Shown here in pieces: positions 53,763 through 64,000 of a stretch of 64,000 nucleotides of DNA; position 1 is the first letter of the stretch; every line of letters begins with the position of its first letter. A model generated the notes under the pieces. The model made no database searches. It was not told the DNA's origin and was given only the letters and a program-made list of their open reading frames with translations. Source of the stretch: Azolla caroliniana (taxonomy: Eukaryota; Polypodiophyta). The stretch lies in contig JBHGNT010000003.1 in NCBI GenBank assembly GCA_043228905.1, positions 18,786,001 through 18,850,000 of the forward strand, in the 5' to 3' direction. The position numbers were made by a program, and so were the translations under genes.

Positions 53763-54300
53763 ATGGAGGCCAATAAAATATTGAAGACAGGGGACAATGT
53801 ATTGCAAATAGTTCTTGGTTCTGGTTTCAAGTTCAATATGGAAGGTGTTGCATACAATCAACAAATCAAATTTGCCAGAAAATCCTTGGGGTAATTTTAT
53901 TCATTGATACCTTGTGAATGACCAATTAGCTAGTCTTCCTCATTTTCAATGTTTTATCGATTATGTGAATAACTTGAAAGAATTTGGAGGATATAAATTA
54001 TAACCACACTTTATTTTGTAAATAATTACTACTATAGATTTTGTCAACATCAATGGGGCCCAAGTTACCACCTAAGCCAATTTATTATCATATTTTTGTG
54101 GACACTTTAAAATAAAAACAAATCCGTTTGTGTGCCTTTATTTTATTTTATTGCATTGTATCAACCTATGAAACTCAGTCACTTACATAATTGGTTCTCT
54201 AATCATTGTGCGCGTTTCGTGAGACCGTCGTGACTCTTGGAATCCATTCAGTTTGGAATTCAGTTTTGACTTGAACTGTTTCCAAACTTCAATTTAAATT
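53763..54300 (+). pseudogene. tandem duplicate of the KCS 3' end
   Basis: Repeats the last 83 codons and about 360 bp of downstream sequence of the KCS gene (53158-53762) directly behind it. It starts at the same ATGGAGGCC, carries an about 8-bp deletion in the GSGFKC segment that shifts the frame, and reaches the matching end ATATAAATTATAA near 54001. The downstream flank also matches (ACTTACATAATTGG, TTTCCAAACTTCAATTT). It has no active-site residues and cannot be a working gene. Confidence 0.88.
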
Positions 54301-55135
54301 TTGTTGTGTTTATTGTTAAGCCCTTTCTTTGCACATCTTTCACTATCCATAAAATCGTAGCATTTATTAAAGAATTTTTTATCATTAACTTTAGCCAATG
54401 TTGAATATGCTCATATTATAGTTGAAAATGTACTACATTATTTATTGTGACCTTTGTTGGCACTTCTTGGAATTGTGAAGGTAATAAGCTTATATGAGCC
54501 CATTTTTAGGTTTATGAGATCCAACCCTTTTTAAGCTTTGCCGTCAGGTAATAATGTTTTCAACCCTTGGGTTGTGAGAAGGTACTTATAAAGACATAAA
54601 TTAGAGGTAATGCATTAATGTCCATGATCCCAAACAAACAAATGTTATCTTCATTTCAATGACCTTATAACATCAACTCCATCGCTTGAGTCTTGAATTC
54701 TTAACCTCAAGGTTTTGAGAGCACAAATTGTTAGCATATGCAAAAAATACGAGAAACACATAGACATATTTATAACCTATAGCATGAATCAAAGGACAAA
54801 TGAGAAACATATATTTTAATTATCTCAACCAAAAGAGATAGGCTATGTCTGAGGTTGTAGCTCATGTGCTCCTAAGTCAACTGATATAGATAGAAGTTAG
54901 AGCTCCAAAATACATTTGAGTGAGCAAAACAAGATGAAATGTTTTGGTTTAAGTGAAAACTAAAACTTGAGTACATTATGAGGTTTCTCTTTATACAACA
55001 ATCATGACTAACTCAACTAACTTATTCAATGTACCCCCACTTGTATGTTTCACATGACCCTCTCTTCTCTAGTGTGCACATGTACAAGCACAATATATTA
55101 CAATAGAACTTCATTTCTTTCCTACACAAGGTTCA
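54301..55135. other. intergenic, nothing seen
   Basis: AT-rich DNA between the duplicated KCS end and the copia C LTR. No coding frame or repeat boundary was recognised. Confidence 0.5.
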
Positions 55136-55867
55136 TGTTATGAAATGAGGTCCCTCCTTATGGGAGAAGAGACGATTCGACTAAGAGCCGGCTAGGTGTT
55201 GGCTATGTGCCAACTAGGTAAAATGGAAGCTAGTTAAGGCTGAGAACTAGCCGTGTATAAGAGCTAGCATGAATGCATGCTGTTCGGCCATATATGAGAC
55301 CCAACGTGAGAGCCGACTATCTAGCGAAGGATCGAATACCTGTTGAAGAGTCGGCTAAGGATATGTATGTATGTATGTATAAACCCTAGAGTATGGTATG
55401 ATTAACAGAGAACAATTGAATATAGCAAAGCGAACATAGAGAACGATATAGAAAATGCGTGTGAGCGGTGTTGTGCAAGTTGAGCTCGTGTGTGTGGGTT
55501 GACCCTCAAATCAGATCTCACTATCATGGACACACCAACCACGGACTCAGACAGAACAAGGATGATGGGGCTAAGAACGTGGAACTTAAGAAGTTGGGAA
55601 CGACACAAGAGCATGAAGACAGAGATAAAGATCAAGGAGACAAGATGGGGTGAAACGAGAATACTAGATTGATGTGTCAATGACTGGTGTTGAATCCCTT
55701 GAAAGGGACCAAGGAGGTTACAAGTATTTATACTGTGAGCTGAAGTACATGCATTAGAATATTTTGGAGATTATTCTAGAACCCTCTAGATCTAGAACTT
55801 TCTAAAGGTATGTGACTAAAGCGTATTTCTAGATCAAGTACATTATATATAAATAAATGCTCATATC

Positions 55868-55918
55868 AAAATGGTTGAGCATGATATCTTGTTAAGTGAG
55901 GTTGCAAGGTCAATCCTC
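55868..55918 (+). other. tRNA-like sequence in LTR (left copy)
   Basis: TTGAGCATGATATCTTG then GGTCAATCCTCACC: a degenerate A/B-box arrangement, with one base lost in the B-box. The right LTR keeps the fuller GGTTCAATCCTCACC (57426-57440). It is antisense to the element. Confidence 0.4.
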
Positions 55919-57390
55919 ACCAACTATGTATTTTATGTCACTGTGTTGTGACATTATCCTCCCCTTTACGATTGTCTTTTCGAAAGTGTGGTGTAGGGAT
56001 GAGCGGGAATTGGAGTATCTACGGGCGTGAGAGACCATGTGCGGTCATCACCGGAGACTGGAACACCGATGGGCGTGAGCGACCATGTGTGAGAGGTTAA
56101 GTAGTCAAGGTTGACCCAAAACACATCACAAACGATAGCGCTAGCAAGAAACCGACGTGATCCCCACCAGGATAGTGATCGATTGTGACCCCCCACTAGA
56201 ACTAGATTCAGGTGAGCGATCAAAATCAATCATCATCAAAGGAAAGTGGAGCAAACTGTGGAGCAAAATGAAAATGGAGTGCAAGCAAACAATGATTCAA
56301 TCCCCACTAGGAAAGTGAGTGGTTGTAACCACCACTGGAACTGTGAAGGTGAGTGATCGAAATCAATCCTCGCCAAAATCGTGATGCAAAATGAAACCTA
56401 TAGATGATGACAATGACCATGAAGAGGGCGGAACAATGATGATAATGAAAGATGATGCAAAGTAGTGAGCGATTGAAATCGATCCTCATCAAAGGAAAGT
56501 GGAGTAAAATGTGGACCAAAATGAAAATGGAGTGCAAGCAAGCAATGATTGAATCCCATCTAGGAAAGTCAGTGGTTGTAACCCCCATCGGAACTGTGAA
56601 GGTGAGTGATCGAAATCAATCCTCACCAAAATCGTGATGCAAAATGAAACCTATAGATGATGACAATGACCATGAAGAGGGTGGAACAATGATGATAATG
56701 AAAGACCATGCAAAGTAGTGTTGATGAAGATGAAGAGGGTAGAACAATGATGATAATGAAAGACCATGCAAAGTAGTGTTGATAACGATGAAGGTTGGGC
56801 GATGTAACGTTGATGAAGACAACCAGAGGTGCTGAAAAATGATGATGTCGAAGACGAGGCAGTGAAGACGATTATGATGAGGAAGCATCTCTAGAAGGAA
56901 CGATTATGATTATGGTGACGATGGCATCTCTAAAACCAAGGATGTTGATGACGGTAACTCTAGAAGCAAGGACGGGGACAATGGTAACTCTAGAAGCAAG
57001 GGCAATGATGAAGACGGGTGATGCTTCCAGAGTGAGGGGATTTAAACTATTATGGACACACCAACCGCGGACTCGGATAGAGCAGGGATGATGGGGCTAA
57101 GAGCCTGGAACGACATAAGAGCATGAAGCTAGAGATTAAGATCAATGAGACAAGATGGTGTGAAATGAGAATACTATATTGATGTGTCAATGGTTGGTGT
57201 TGAATCCCTTGAAAGGGACCAAGGAGGTTACAAGTATTTATACTGTGAACTGAAGTACATGCATTATAATATTCTGGAGAGTATTCTTGAACCCTCTAGA
57301 ACCTTCTAGTTCTAGAACTTTCTAGAGGTATGCGACTAAAGAGTATTTCTAGATCAAGTACATTATATATAAATAAATGCTCATATTAAA

Positions 57391-57440
57391 ATGCTTGAGC
57401 ATGATATCTTGTTAAGTCAGGTTGTAGGTTCAATCCTCAC
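57391..57440 (+). other. tRNA-like sequence in LTR (right copy)
   Basis: Same position in the right LTR: TTGAGCATGATATCTTG, then a complete B-box GGTTCAATCC. The A-box is weak. A relic, not a tRNA gene. Confidence 0.42.
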
Positions 57441-57868
57441 CAACTATGTATTTTATGTCATTGTGTCGTGACACTCACCAAGATCAAGGGCTCTACATAG
57501 ACTAGGTTCTGGTGCTCCTTGCTTTGTTGCTCCTTTCGGTTCATTGTGTGAATCCGTCTTCTAAGACGAAGGTCTGTTCAAGGTTGTGGCTTTGACAGAA
57601 CAACAATACCCCTAGTTGGCTAAGGAAGCCGAAAACAGTTGTACACATTCATATAGTGATCTGTTCTGGAGTCAGTGGGCTCCCATGTTTTTTTCCCATT
57701 CAACGGTTCCACATAAAACTCTGTGTGCCTTTGTACTTTTCTATATGTATCATGTATTGTATCCATTGTTTGACAAAGAAACTAAGCAGATCAGATAGTA
57801 GTAGACATGGTCGTTGGTTGATTCTAGTCCCATATTTCCCTTCAAATTGCTATCAGAGCAAGGTTGAA

Positions 57869-59958
57869 ATATGGATGAATCCCTTGGTGGGATGTTCAAG
57901 CTTACTGACCCTGGAAGTCCAAGATGAGATACATGTTAGTTTGCAAAGACTTGTGGTTGCCTGTACAATAGGGCCAGGATAAACCAGACAAGATAGATGC
58001 ATTGACTTGGGAAGCCATGCATCTAAAAGCAGCTGCATACATATGATGTTTTATAGACATGAGTCTATATAACAACTTCAATGATGAGACCCAAGCAGGT
58101 GTTCTATGGAAGAAGATAGGGAGTATGTTTGAGACAAAAAATGCTTCAATAGAGTCTCCGTCTTTAGGAAGATTGTGAGGTTGAGATACCAGGATGGCTC
58201 TAACATGGCTGAGAACCTAAATGCATTCCAAGGGCTGATTAGCCATATTGTCTCTCTAGAAATACCTCTAGTAGATGAGGTATTAGCCTTGTTGATATTA
58301 GTTTCTCTCCCGGACAGTTGGGAGACACTTGTGGTCATCCTAGATAACTTAACACCCCAAGGAAAACAACTGACACTAGATATGCTCAAGTCGAGTCTTC
58401 TCAATGAAGAAGCATGATGAAAAGAGAAAGAATCAAGCTCTGAGCACAAAGCCCTAGTCACAGACAGTGACCTCAATAAAGGTAGGGGTAGGCACAGAAG
58501 TTCACAAAATCGGGACAAGTCCCAAGCAAGGTCGAAGTCTAGAGGAAGGCTCATGTGCTTCTACTGTGGTAAGCTGAAGAAGATTTCGGAGAATAAGAAC
58601 ACCTCAACCGTTGTTGCGAGTGAGGAGGAGTTGTTGTTCATTAGTGAACAGAGCTATGTAAACCTCACAAATGATGAGTCCACTTGGGTAGTCGATTTAG
58701 GTGTGTCGTCTCACCTAACTCCCAAGACAGAGTGCTTCTCATCTTACACAGCCGGAGGCTATGACTATGTGAAGATGGGAAATGATGGTGCATGTAGAAT
58801 TGTTGGAATTGGAAATGTGTGCTTGTTAACATCCATAGGTATTGCATGATATACGCCATGTTTTGGATATTAGATTCAATCTAATATTAGCCAGACGGTT
58901 GGATGATGAAAGCTACAGTGGTGGTTTTCAAAATGGCACTTGGAAATTATGCAAAGGAAGCCTGATTGTGGCTCGTGCCCAGAAGCAAAACACAATATAT
59001 GTAATGCATGCATGGTTGTGCCAAGGAGAGACAAATGTAGCAGGTGACACAATTGGTGAGTTGTGGCACAAGAGGCTTGGCCATATGAGCCAAAGAGGAA
59101 TGCATATGCTAGCAGAAAAGGAACTCCTACCAGAGGTAAGAAATATGCATCTGGAAAAATGTATTGACTGTCTGGCCGGCAAGGAAAATAGGGTTGCCTT
59201 CCGCCTTAGGCTTTTGATGAGAAGGAAGAATGCTTTGGATCTTGTGCACATAGATGTATGCTATGTTGATGCTAAGTCACATGTTGGTGCATAGTATTTT
59301 GTGACATTTATTGATTATTACAACCAAAAGTTGTGGGCTTTGGTGATGAAGACAAAGGATCAAGTGCTATCGATTTTCAAAGAGTTCCAAGAAAGAGCCA
59401 AAAGGGAATCCGGACAAAAGTTGAAGGTTGTCCGGACTAATCATGGGGTTGAATACAGAGGGGATTTTGAGAAGTATTGTTGATGCCAAGGAATAAAGAT
59501 TGAGTACATAGTACCTAAGACTCCTGAGCTTCATGGAATGGCCGCAAGGATGGACAAAACAATCATGGAAAGAGTAAGAAGTATGTTGTCACATGCTAAG
59601 TTAACAAAGACTTTCTGGGTTGAAGCGATGATACAATTGTTTACCTTATAAAAAGATCTCCCTCAGTACCACTTGATGGTGATGTCCCATAGAGGATGTG
59701 GACAAGTAAAAATTTGTCTTACTAGCATCTGAGGTATTCAGATGTCTAGCTTATGTTCATTTGGCAAAGGATCATATATCAAAACTTGACGGCAAGTCAA
59801 GGCCATGTATCTTTCTAGGGTATTGTGAAGATGAATTCGGCTATAGACTGTGGGACCTGATAGACAAGAAGGTCATTAGAAGTCAGGACGTAGTCTTCTT
59901 GGGAACAACAAAAACCAGGGTCATCCTCCCAACCAACCGAGAAATGGAAGCTGACTGA
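57869..59958 (+). pseudogene. copia C gag-protease-integrase pseudogene
   Basis: Gag start MDESLGGMFKLTDPG with many stops, later MAENLNAFQGLISHIVSLE and LPDSWETLVVIL. Zinc knuckle C-FYC-GKL without the following His and Cys. Protease WVVDLGVSSHLTP has D-L-G instead of D-S-G. GAG-pre-integrase LWHKRLGHMSQRGMHML and CIDCLAGKENRVAF, then integrase KTKDQVLSIFKEFQE; the catalytic Glu segment is degenerate. It ends with SRPCIFLGYCEDEFGYRLWD. Dead by many criteria. Confidence 0.72.
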
Positions 59959-60039
59959 AGCAACTGAATCCAAATCAGCTGATACAAGCTGAATCGGCTC
60001 ACAATCAAATTGGTTTCCAGCCGGCATCCGACTAATGTG

Positions 60040-60130
60040 TGTCAGCAACAGTACTAAGATAGAGAAGGAATTAGTACTAAAAGATGAGTATTAGTACTAA
60101 GAGATGTGTAGAACTCTCGAGGGAAGGAAT

Positions 60131-60172
<42 letters not shown>

Positions 60173-60468
60173 TGATAACAAAAGATATATACTATGTGAA
60201 GAGAATATACAGTAGTAGCTAGGAGGCTTAAGACGGACGTTGAACCGATTTGGTTCGAAATAATGCCTTGTGCCTCTTTTTATAGTGTTCTCAGGAGTAC
60301 TCCTGAAGTTTCTAGAATGTTCTAGAGAAATCTGGAATATACATCAATTTTCTATAGTAAAACTTAAATGAAAATAATATCCTTCGTGTTACAACATATA
60401 GTTTAATGGTCAAGAGCTCGACCCATGTAACATAAGGTGATGGGTTCGAGTTTTGTGATATCATGACA
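60040..60468 (-). repeat. G6 3' LTR
   Basis: Plus-strand limits about TGTCAGCAACAG to ATCATGACA (429 bp; the left end could be 60036). It has a (GA)n tract (about 60135-60168), a TATA-like TATAAAAAG on the minus strand (about 60277-60285), and a tRNA-like sequence in antisense at 60393-60455. Without the partner LTR the ends are provisional. Confidence 0.65.
60393..60455 (+). other. tRNA-like sequence in the G6 LTR
   Basis: TATAGTTTAATGGTCAAGAGC resembles a tRNA A-box region, and GATGGGTTCGAGTTTTG about 35 nt on a B-box with one mismatch. Antisense to G6. No acceptor stem seen. Confidence 0.45.
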
Positions 60469-60529
60469 CTATCCTCCCTTTAAAATGACGAGTGTCGTGA
60501 GTCGTTTTGGATTGAGGACCCCGTTTGTT

Positions 60530-60900
60530 TGGATATTGACGATGGAAGTCTTCAAGAAGAGCACGATCATTGGTCACATTCTCTATTGGTTCCCAAGTAC
60601 GCTCGTTGGGATTGTATCCTAGCCTATTTAGTCACTAAATAGTGGAGCTTGTTGCAAACAATCTTGGAATCGAGGATGGCAGCAACCTCGTACTCAGGTC
60701 CATCTTAAAGTTCGATTGAGGGTGGAGGTTGTTTAATACAACCTGGGATGGTGTTGTCTTGATAGGGTTTGAGGAGAGAACTATGAAACACCAGATGTAT
60801 CCAAAGTTGTGGAGGTAGATCGAGACAAAAAGCGACATCATTAATTTTTCTGATAATACAGAAAGGACCTAATTGCCGATAATCCAACTTCTCGCATGGG
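60530..60900 (-). pseudogene. G6 integrase tail and chromodomain
   Basis: The frame YRQLGPFCIIRKINDVAF and HLVFHSSLLKPY is the GPF-type integrase tail; it leads to PEYEVAAILDSK and, after a frameshift, LGYNPNERTWEP with NDRALLEDF. This is a chromodomain, used by chromoviruses to steer integration to heterochromatin. One stop and one frameshift interrupt it. Confidence 0.7.
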
Positions 60901-60989
60901 CGAATAGTCTTGATGTGTTGTCGTAGTAGTCATACCCGATCTCCAATTTTAAAACTGAATGGAAACCGATAACGATCCTCGTAAACCTT

Positions 60990-61850
60990 GTGTGTTTGTT
61001 GAGCTTGTTGTACATGAATAGATAAATCCGCTTATATCTTGTGTAACTGCTCCAAATGATTCTCTGTCCAAGGATTTGTGGGTAACTCTAGGTGACAACC
61101 CGTATAAGAATAAAATGGTGTAACCTTTGTCGATGAGTGGACAGAGTTATTATCCGCAAATTCAGCGAAGTGGAGAATATCCGCCCAGTCATCCTGATGA
61201 TAGCTTAGAAAGCACCAAAGATACCGTTCCAGCGTTTGATTTGTTTGTTCTACTTGACCGTCTATTTGTGGGTGGTAGCCAGAGGAGAGGTTACAAGTGA
61301 CCTTGGGCATTTTAAAGAGGTGCTTCTAGAATTTTGAGACGAACTGGGGTCCACGGTCGCTGATGATACTATCGGGAAGGCCATGATGCTGACATACTTC
61401 ACGCATGACAGTTTCCGTGGTTCCCTCACTGGAGATTTCCTTAGTACATGGCAGGAAATCGGCCATCTTCGTATATCAATCTACTACTGTTAAGATCGCA
61501 TCAAATCCTTTAGAGACCGGAAGATCTTTGATGAAATATAGAGCAATGGATTGCCACGGCTTGCTTGGAATTGGTAATGGTTCTAATAAACCATATGGAT
61601 GATGCCTTGGCATTTTTGCTTTGAAACATGTATCACAAGTCCGAACAAAATCTTCGACAAATTGTCGCATATGGGGCCACCAGAATGATCGTTGTACTAA
61701 ATATAATGTTTTAATACTACCAAAATGCCTAGCTGTATATCTGTCATGACAGTTTTGGACTACTCGAAGGCGACAAGAACCATTAGGAACATACAAGAGT
61801 TTCTTAAAGAATAGTAATACATCATGACATTTGAATTGTCGATAGTCCAT
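60990..61850 (-). pseudogene. G6 integrase
   Basis: Zinc region with SFWWPHMRQFVEDF and CDTCFKAK. The first catalytic Asp is lost: IALYFIKDLPVSKG has Tyr where this motif normally has Asp (TAT for GAT). The second, in SIISDRGPQFVS, and the Glu, in GQVEQTNQTLERYL, are present. Stops (TGA after ILTVVD, and one after the FVSKF segment) also break it. Confidence 0.75.
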
Positions 61851-62170
61851 ACCTGGTTGTTGCGACTGTGAACAAGATGATCAAGAGGGATCAATTTGTG
61901 CTAGAATGGCTTGGGCGAAAGCATCTGTCTTCAAGTCCTCACATATGGTATCGATAACATGGGAATCCAAGGGCATACCGAAGACCTGCATTGGTTGCAG
62001 TCGTGTTGGTCCTAGGATTACTTGCTTTTGGTTATCGAAAGCTAGCTCGCCAGGACGCGGTGCTAGATACGAGCACCATGATAATGCATCTGCCTTCCTT
62101 GTTGCTTCCCTAGACGATATGTAATTTTGAAGTTGAAACGAGTGAGGAATTGGGCCCACCGAGCTTGACG

Positions 62171-63420
62171 TCAATTTAACACACGAGCATTCTGAAAGTA
62201 GGCAATGTTTTTGTGATCACTGAATACAGTGACTTGATGAGAAGATCCCTCTAGAAAATGCCTCCATTGCGTAAAAGAGTCTACTATTGCTAATAGCTCT
62301 TTATAATGAATTTCATAGTTGATTTCGGCGGCGTCAAACTTGCGTGAGTGGAAAGCCACAAGATGTAGCTTTTCATCATCGCCTTGTTGTGACAGAATGC
62401 TACCCAAGGCGAAATCCGACGCGTCTGCTTCAATGATGAATGGTTTTTCCGGATCAACATGAGTTAGAATAGGAGCTGATGTAAATGCCTTCTTAAGACT
62501 CTCAAAAGCCATGTCTACTTCTTCAGACCAAACGAACGATTGTCCCTTCTTGGTAAGCTCTGTGAGAGGCAAAACGAGCTTTGAGTAATCATGTATAAAC
62601 TTGCGGTAGAAATTGGCAAAGCCTAAAAAGCATTGCACATCTCGCAACGAATGTGGATTCTGCCACTCTACCACCATTTTGACCTTAGTTGGATCCATGG
62701 AGATGCCTTCCGAGGAAATGATATAGCCCAGAAATTCTACCTGTTGCACTCGAAACTACATTTTTCTAGCTTTGCATAAAGACCATGTTCTCGAAGTCAT
62801 TTTAGTACTAACAGTACATGAGAATCATGGTCTTCTTGGGTCTTCGAATAAACCAGTAGATCATCCAAATAGATGATCAAACAAACATCCAAGAGATCTC
62901 GGAATATATCATTCGCCATGTGTCGGAAGACTGTTCGCGCATTAGTGAGGCCGAATGGCATGACCGTATACTTGAAGTGCCCATATTTGGTGTGAAACGC
63001 GGTCTTCCATTCATCTCCTAGTCGGATCCGTATGAGGTTATACGCTCCTCGTAAGTCGGTCTTTGTGAATAACCTTGCACCATTGATCCGTTCTAAAAGA
63101 CTTGAGATAAGGGGAAGTGCAGACCTATTCCTGATGGTGACCTTATTCAAGCCACGATAATCTACGACGAGATGAAGTGATCCATCCTTTTTCTTGACGA
63201 AGAAAATGGGTGCGCCGGCTGGAGATTTTGAATGTCGAATGAAACCATTTGCCAAATTCTCCTCTATATAGGCTCGAAGGACTTCTAGCTCGGTTGGTGA
63301 CAAATTGTAGATAGTCCCCATGGTGGCTATTTTCCCGGTTGTAAATCGATGGGGCAATCATACAGTCAATGGTGAGGAAGCGTATTGGCTTGTACTTTAT
63401 CAAACGGTGGACTCCTCTTT
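62171..63420 (-). pseudogene. G6 reverse transcriptase and RNase H
   Basis: RT with [47 protein letters not shown] and the active site [10 protein letters not shown] (about 62855-62885), then after a break at about 62750-62796 VEFLGYIISSEGI and FLGFANFYRKFIHDYS, then RNase H FIIEADASDFALGSILSQ with HYKELLAIVDSF and FSDHKNI. Catalytic residues are intact; the break and a frameshift at the 5' side inactivate the frame. Confidence 0.8.
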
Positions 63421-63528
63421 AGTGGTGTTGGAGGGTTTTATTGATATTGCGAAGAGAAACATTTCTTCCTTGCGTCCTTCCTCACGCAACTGATGTAGCG
63501 AAATGGTTGCAATCTTATGAGTAGATCC

Positions 63529-63845
63529 TCAGGTTTGTCGATACCGGATTTCTCTTGTTCTCCAATCTATGTCTAGGTTATGTAATTCGAACCATGGTAA
63601 TCCCAAAACAATGGGATGTTCTGGGATACTAATTATATTAAATGATACTACACACGCTAAATTATCTACGACAATATTAACAGGCTCTAACTCTTCAATG
63701 ATATTTCCGGAAGCAATGGGACGACCATCAATGACAACTACAGAGGCTGGACACGGGAGTTTTCTTAGGGATATCTGATGAGCTTGGGCAAAATTCCTAT
63801 CCATGAAGCAAGAATTAGCTCCGGAATCTAGAAGTGTTCAGACAT
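63529..63845 (-). pseudogene. G6 aspartic protease
   Basis: LLDSGANSCFMDRNFA has the D-S-G catalytic motif (about 63800-63835), followed by PVNIVVDNLACVVSFNII and EHPIVLGLPWFELHNLDIDW, as in gag-asp proteases of plant gypsy elements. A stop lies directly upstream (TGA near 63838-63840). The gag part lies beyond the readable frame at the window end. Confidence 0.72.
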
Positions 63846-64000
63846 GTACTGGAGAGCTACTTTTAGTAGTAACTGTTGCTTGGGCTAAGAACACATTGCT
63901 AACTTGCTTAGAGGGAATGGAACCACTAATGGGCTGCACAGATCTAGGGTTGTCCAACCAAATGGCTCCTTTTTTTGTTGGACTTAGTCATTTAATTGTT

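Larger units (their letters stand above)
55522..57473 (-). mobile_element. non-coding gypsy derivative with 5-bp target duplication
   Basis: Direct repeats 55522-55953 (432 bp) and 57048-57473 (426 bp), clearly similar throughout, flanked by CTCAC on both sides (55517-55521, 57474-57478). AAAGGGGAGGATAA next to the left LTR (minus strand) is a purine tract like that of G6, which fixes minus orientation. The inside (55954-57047) holds no gag or pol frame but tandem duplications: a unit of about 253 bp (from 56235 and 56488), and shorter GAAGAGGGTAGAACAATG and CTCTAGAAGCAAGG units. A tRNA-like antisense sequence lies in each LTR. Non-autonomous; probably mobilised by a G6-like element. Confidence 0.72.
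55136..60035 (+). mobile_element. copia C, split and truncated
   Basis: 5' LTR in two parts (55136-55521 and 57479-about 57845) around a nested gypsy derivative, then primer site (GCTATCAGAGCAAGG, 57850) and gag-protease-integrase 57869-59958. It is cut by the G6 LTR near 60036-60040. The LTR starts TGTTATGAAATGAGGTCCC, like other copia LTRs here, and holds imperfect repeats of AGAGCCGGCTA type. RT would lie beyond G6 if it survives. Confidence 0.68.
60040..64000 (-). mobile_element. G6: chromodomain Ty3/gypsy element, partial
   Basis: Minus-strand gypsy element entering from the right window edge: protease, RT, RNase H, integrase, chromodomain, purine tract (AAAGGGAGGATA, 60469-60481) and 3' LTR. 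Gag and the 5' LTR lie beyond 64000. Stops and a mutated integrase show it is inactive. It is inserted in copia C. It is a different lineage from G1-G5 (YLDD RT, DSG protease, chromodomain). Confidence 0.82.

Overview
This is nuclear DNA of a land plant. The evidence is an intronless 3-ketoacyl-CoA synthase gene at 51883-53406, Ty1/copia elements primed by an initiator-Met-tRNA-like site, a chromodomain Ty3/gypsy element, an L1-type LINE tail and plant-style LTR promoters. The species cannot be fixed. The divergent, single-exon KCS would suit a fern, lycophyte or bryophyte, but that is a guess. Only one host gene is convincing; almost everything else is retrotransposon, much of it inserted into other retrotransposons.

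Layout. 1-3579: LTR fragments, a promoter-like block and a tRNA-like sequence. 3580-6540: GC-rich, repeat-filled internal region of a gypsy element without recognisable gag or pol. 6541-16101: minus-strand copia A, carrying a protease-only gypsy relic (6725-7898) and a complete 7330-bp gypsy element, G1 (8086-15415). 16102-39952: plus-strand copia D, split by minus-strand copia E (17379-22411) and by copia B (from 23663). Copia B is itself split by gypsy G3 (25940-29992, minus) and by gypsy G2 (31415-37478), a near-identical twin of G1 that lacks exactly the reverse transcriptase. 40164-41798: a small non-autonomous LTR element holding a hexanucleotide repeat. 41799-51366: AT-rich DNA with one LINE tail. 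51367-54300: the KCS gene and a tandem duplicate of its 3' end. 55136-60035: copia C, split by a non-coding gypsy derivative (55522-57473). 60040-64000: minus-strand chromodomain gypsy G6, running off the window.

The most interesting part is the gypsy family of G1, G2, G3 and the 6725-7898 relic. It has gag and protease in one frame and RT-RNase H-integrase in the -1 frame. The stop of gag-pro is preceded by a short T-run that is conserved between diverged copies, which suggests -1 ribosomal frameshifting. Three insertions have 4-bp target duplications with CG in the centre, all inside copia elements. Internally deleted derivatives that keep gag-pro or protease but lose pol recur. The RT motifs resemble Ty3 elements that I associate with fungi rather than the usual plant lineages.
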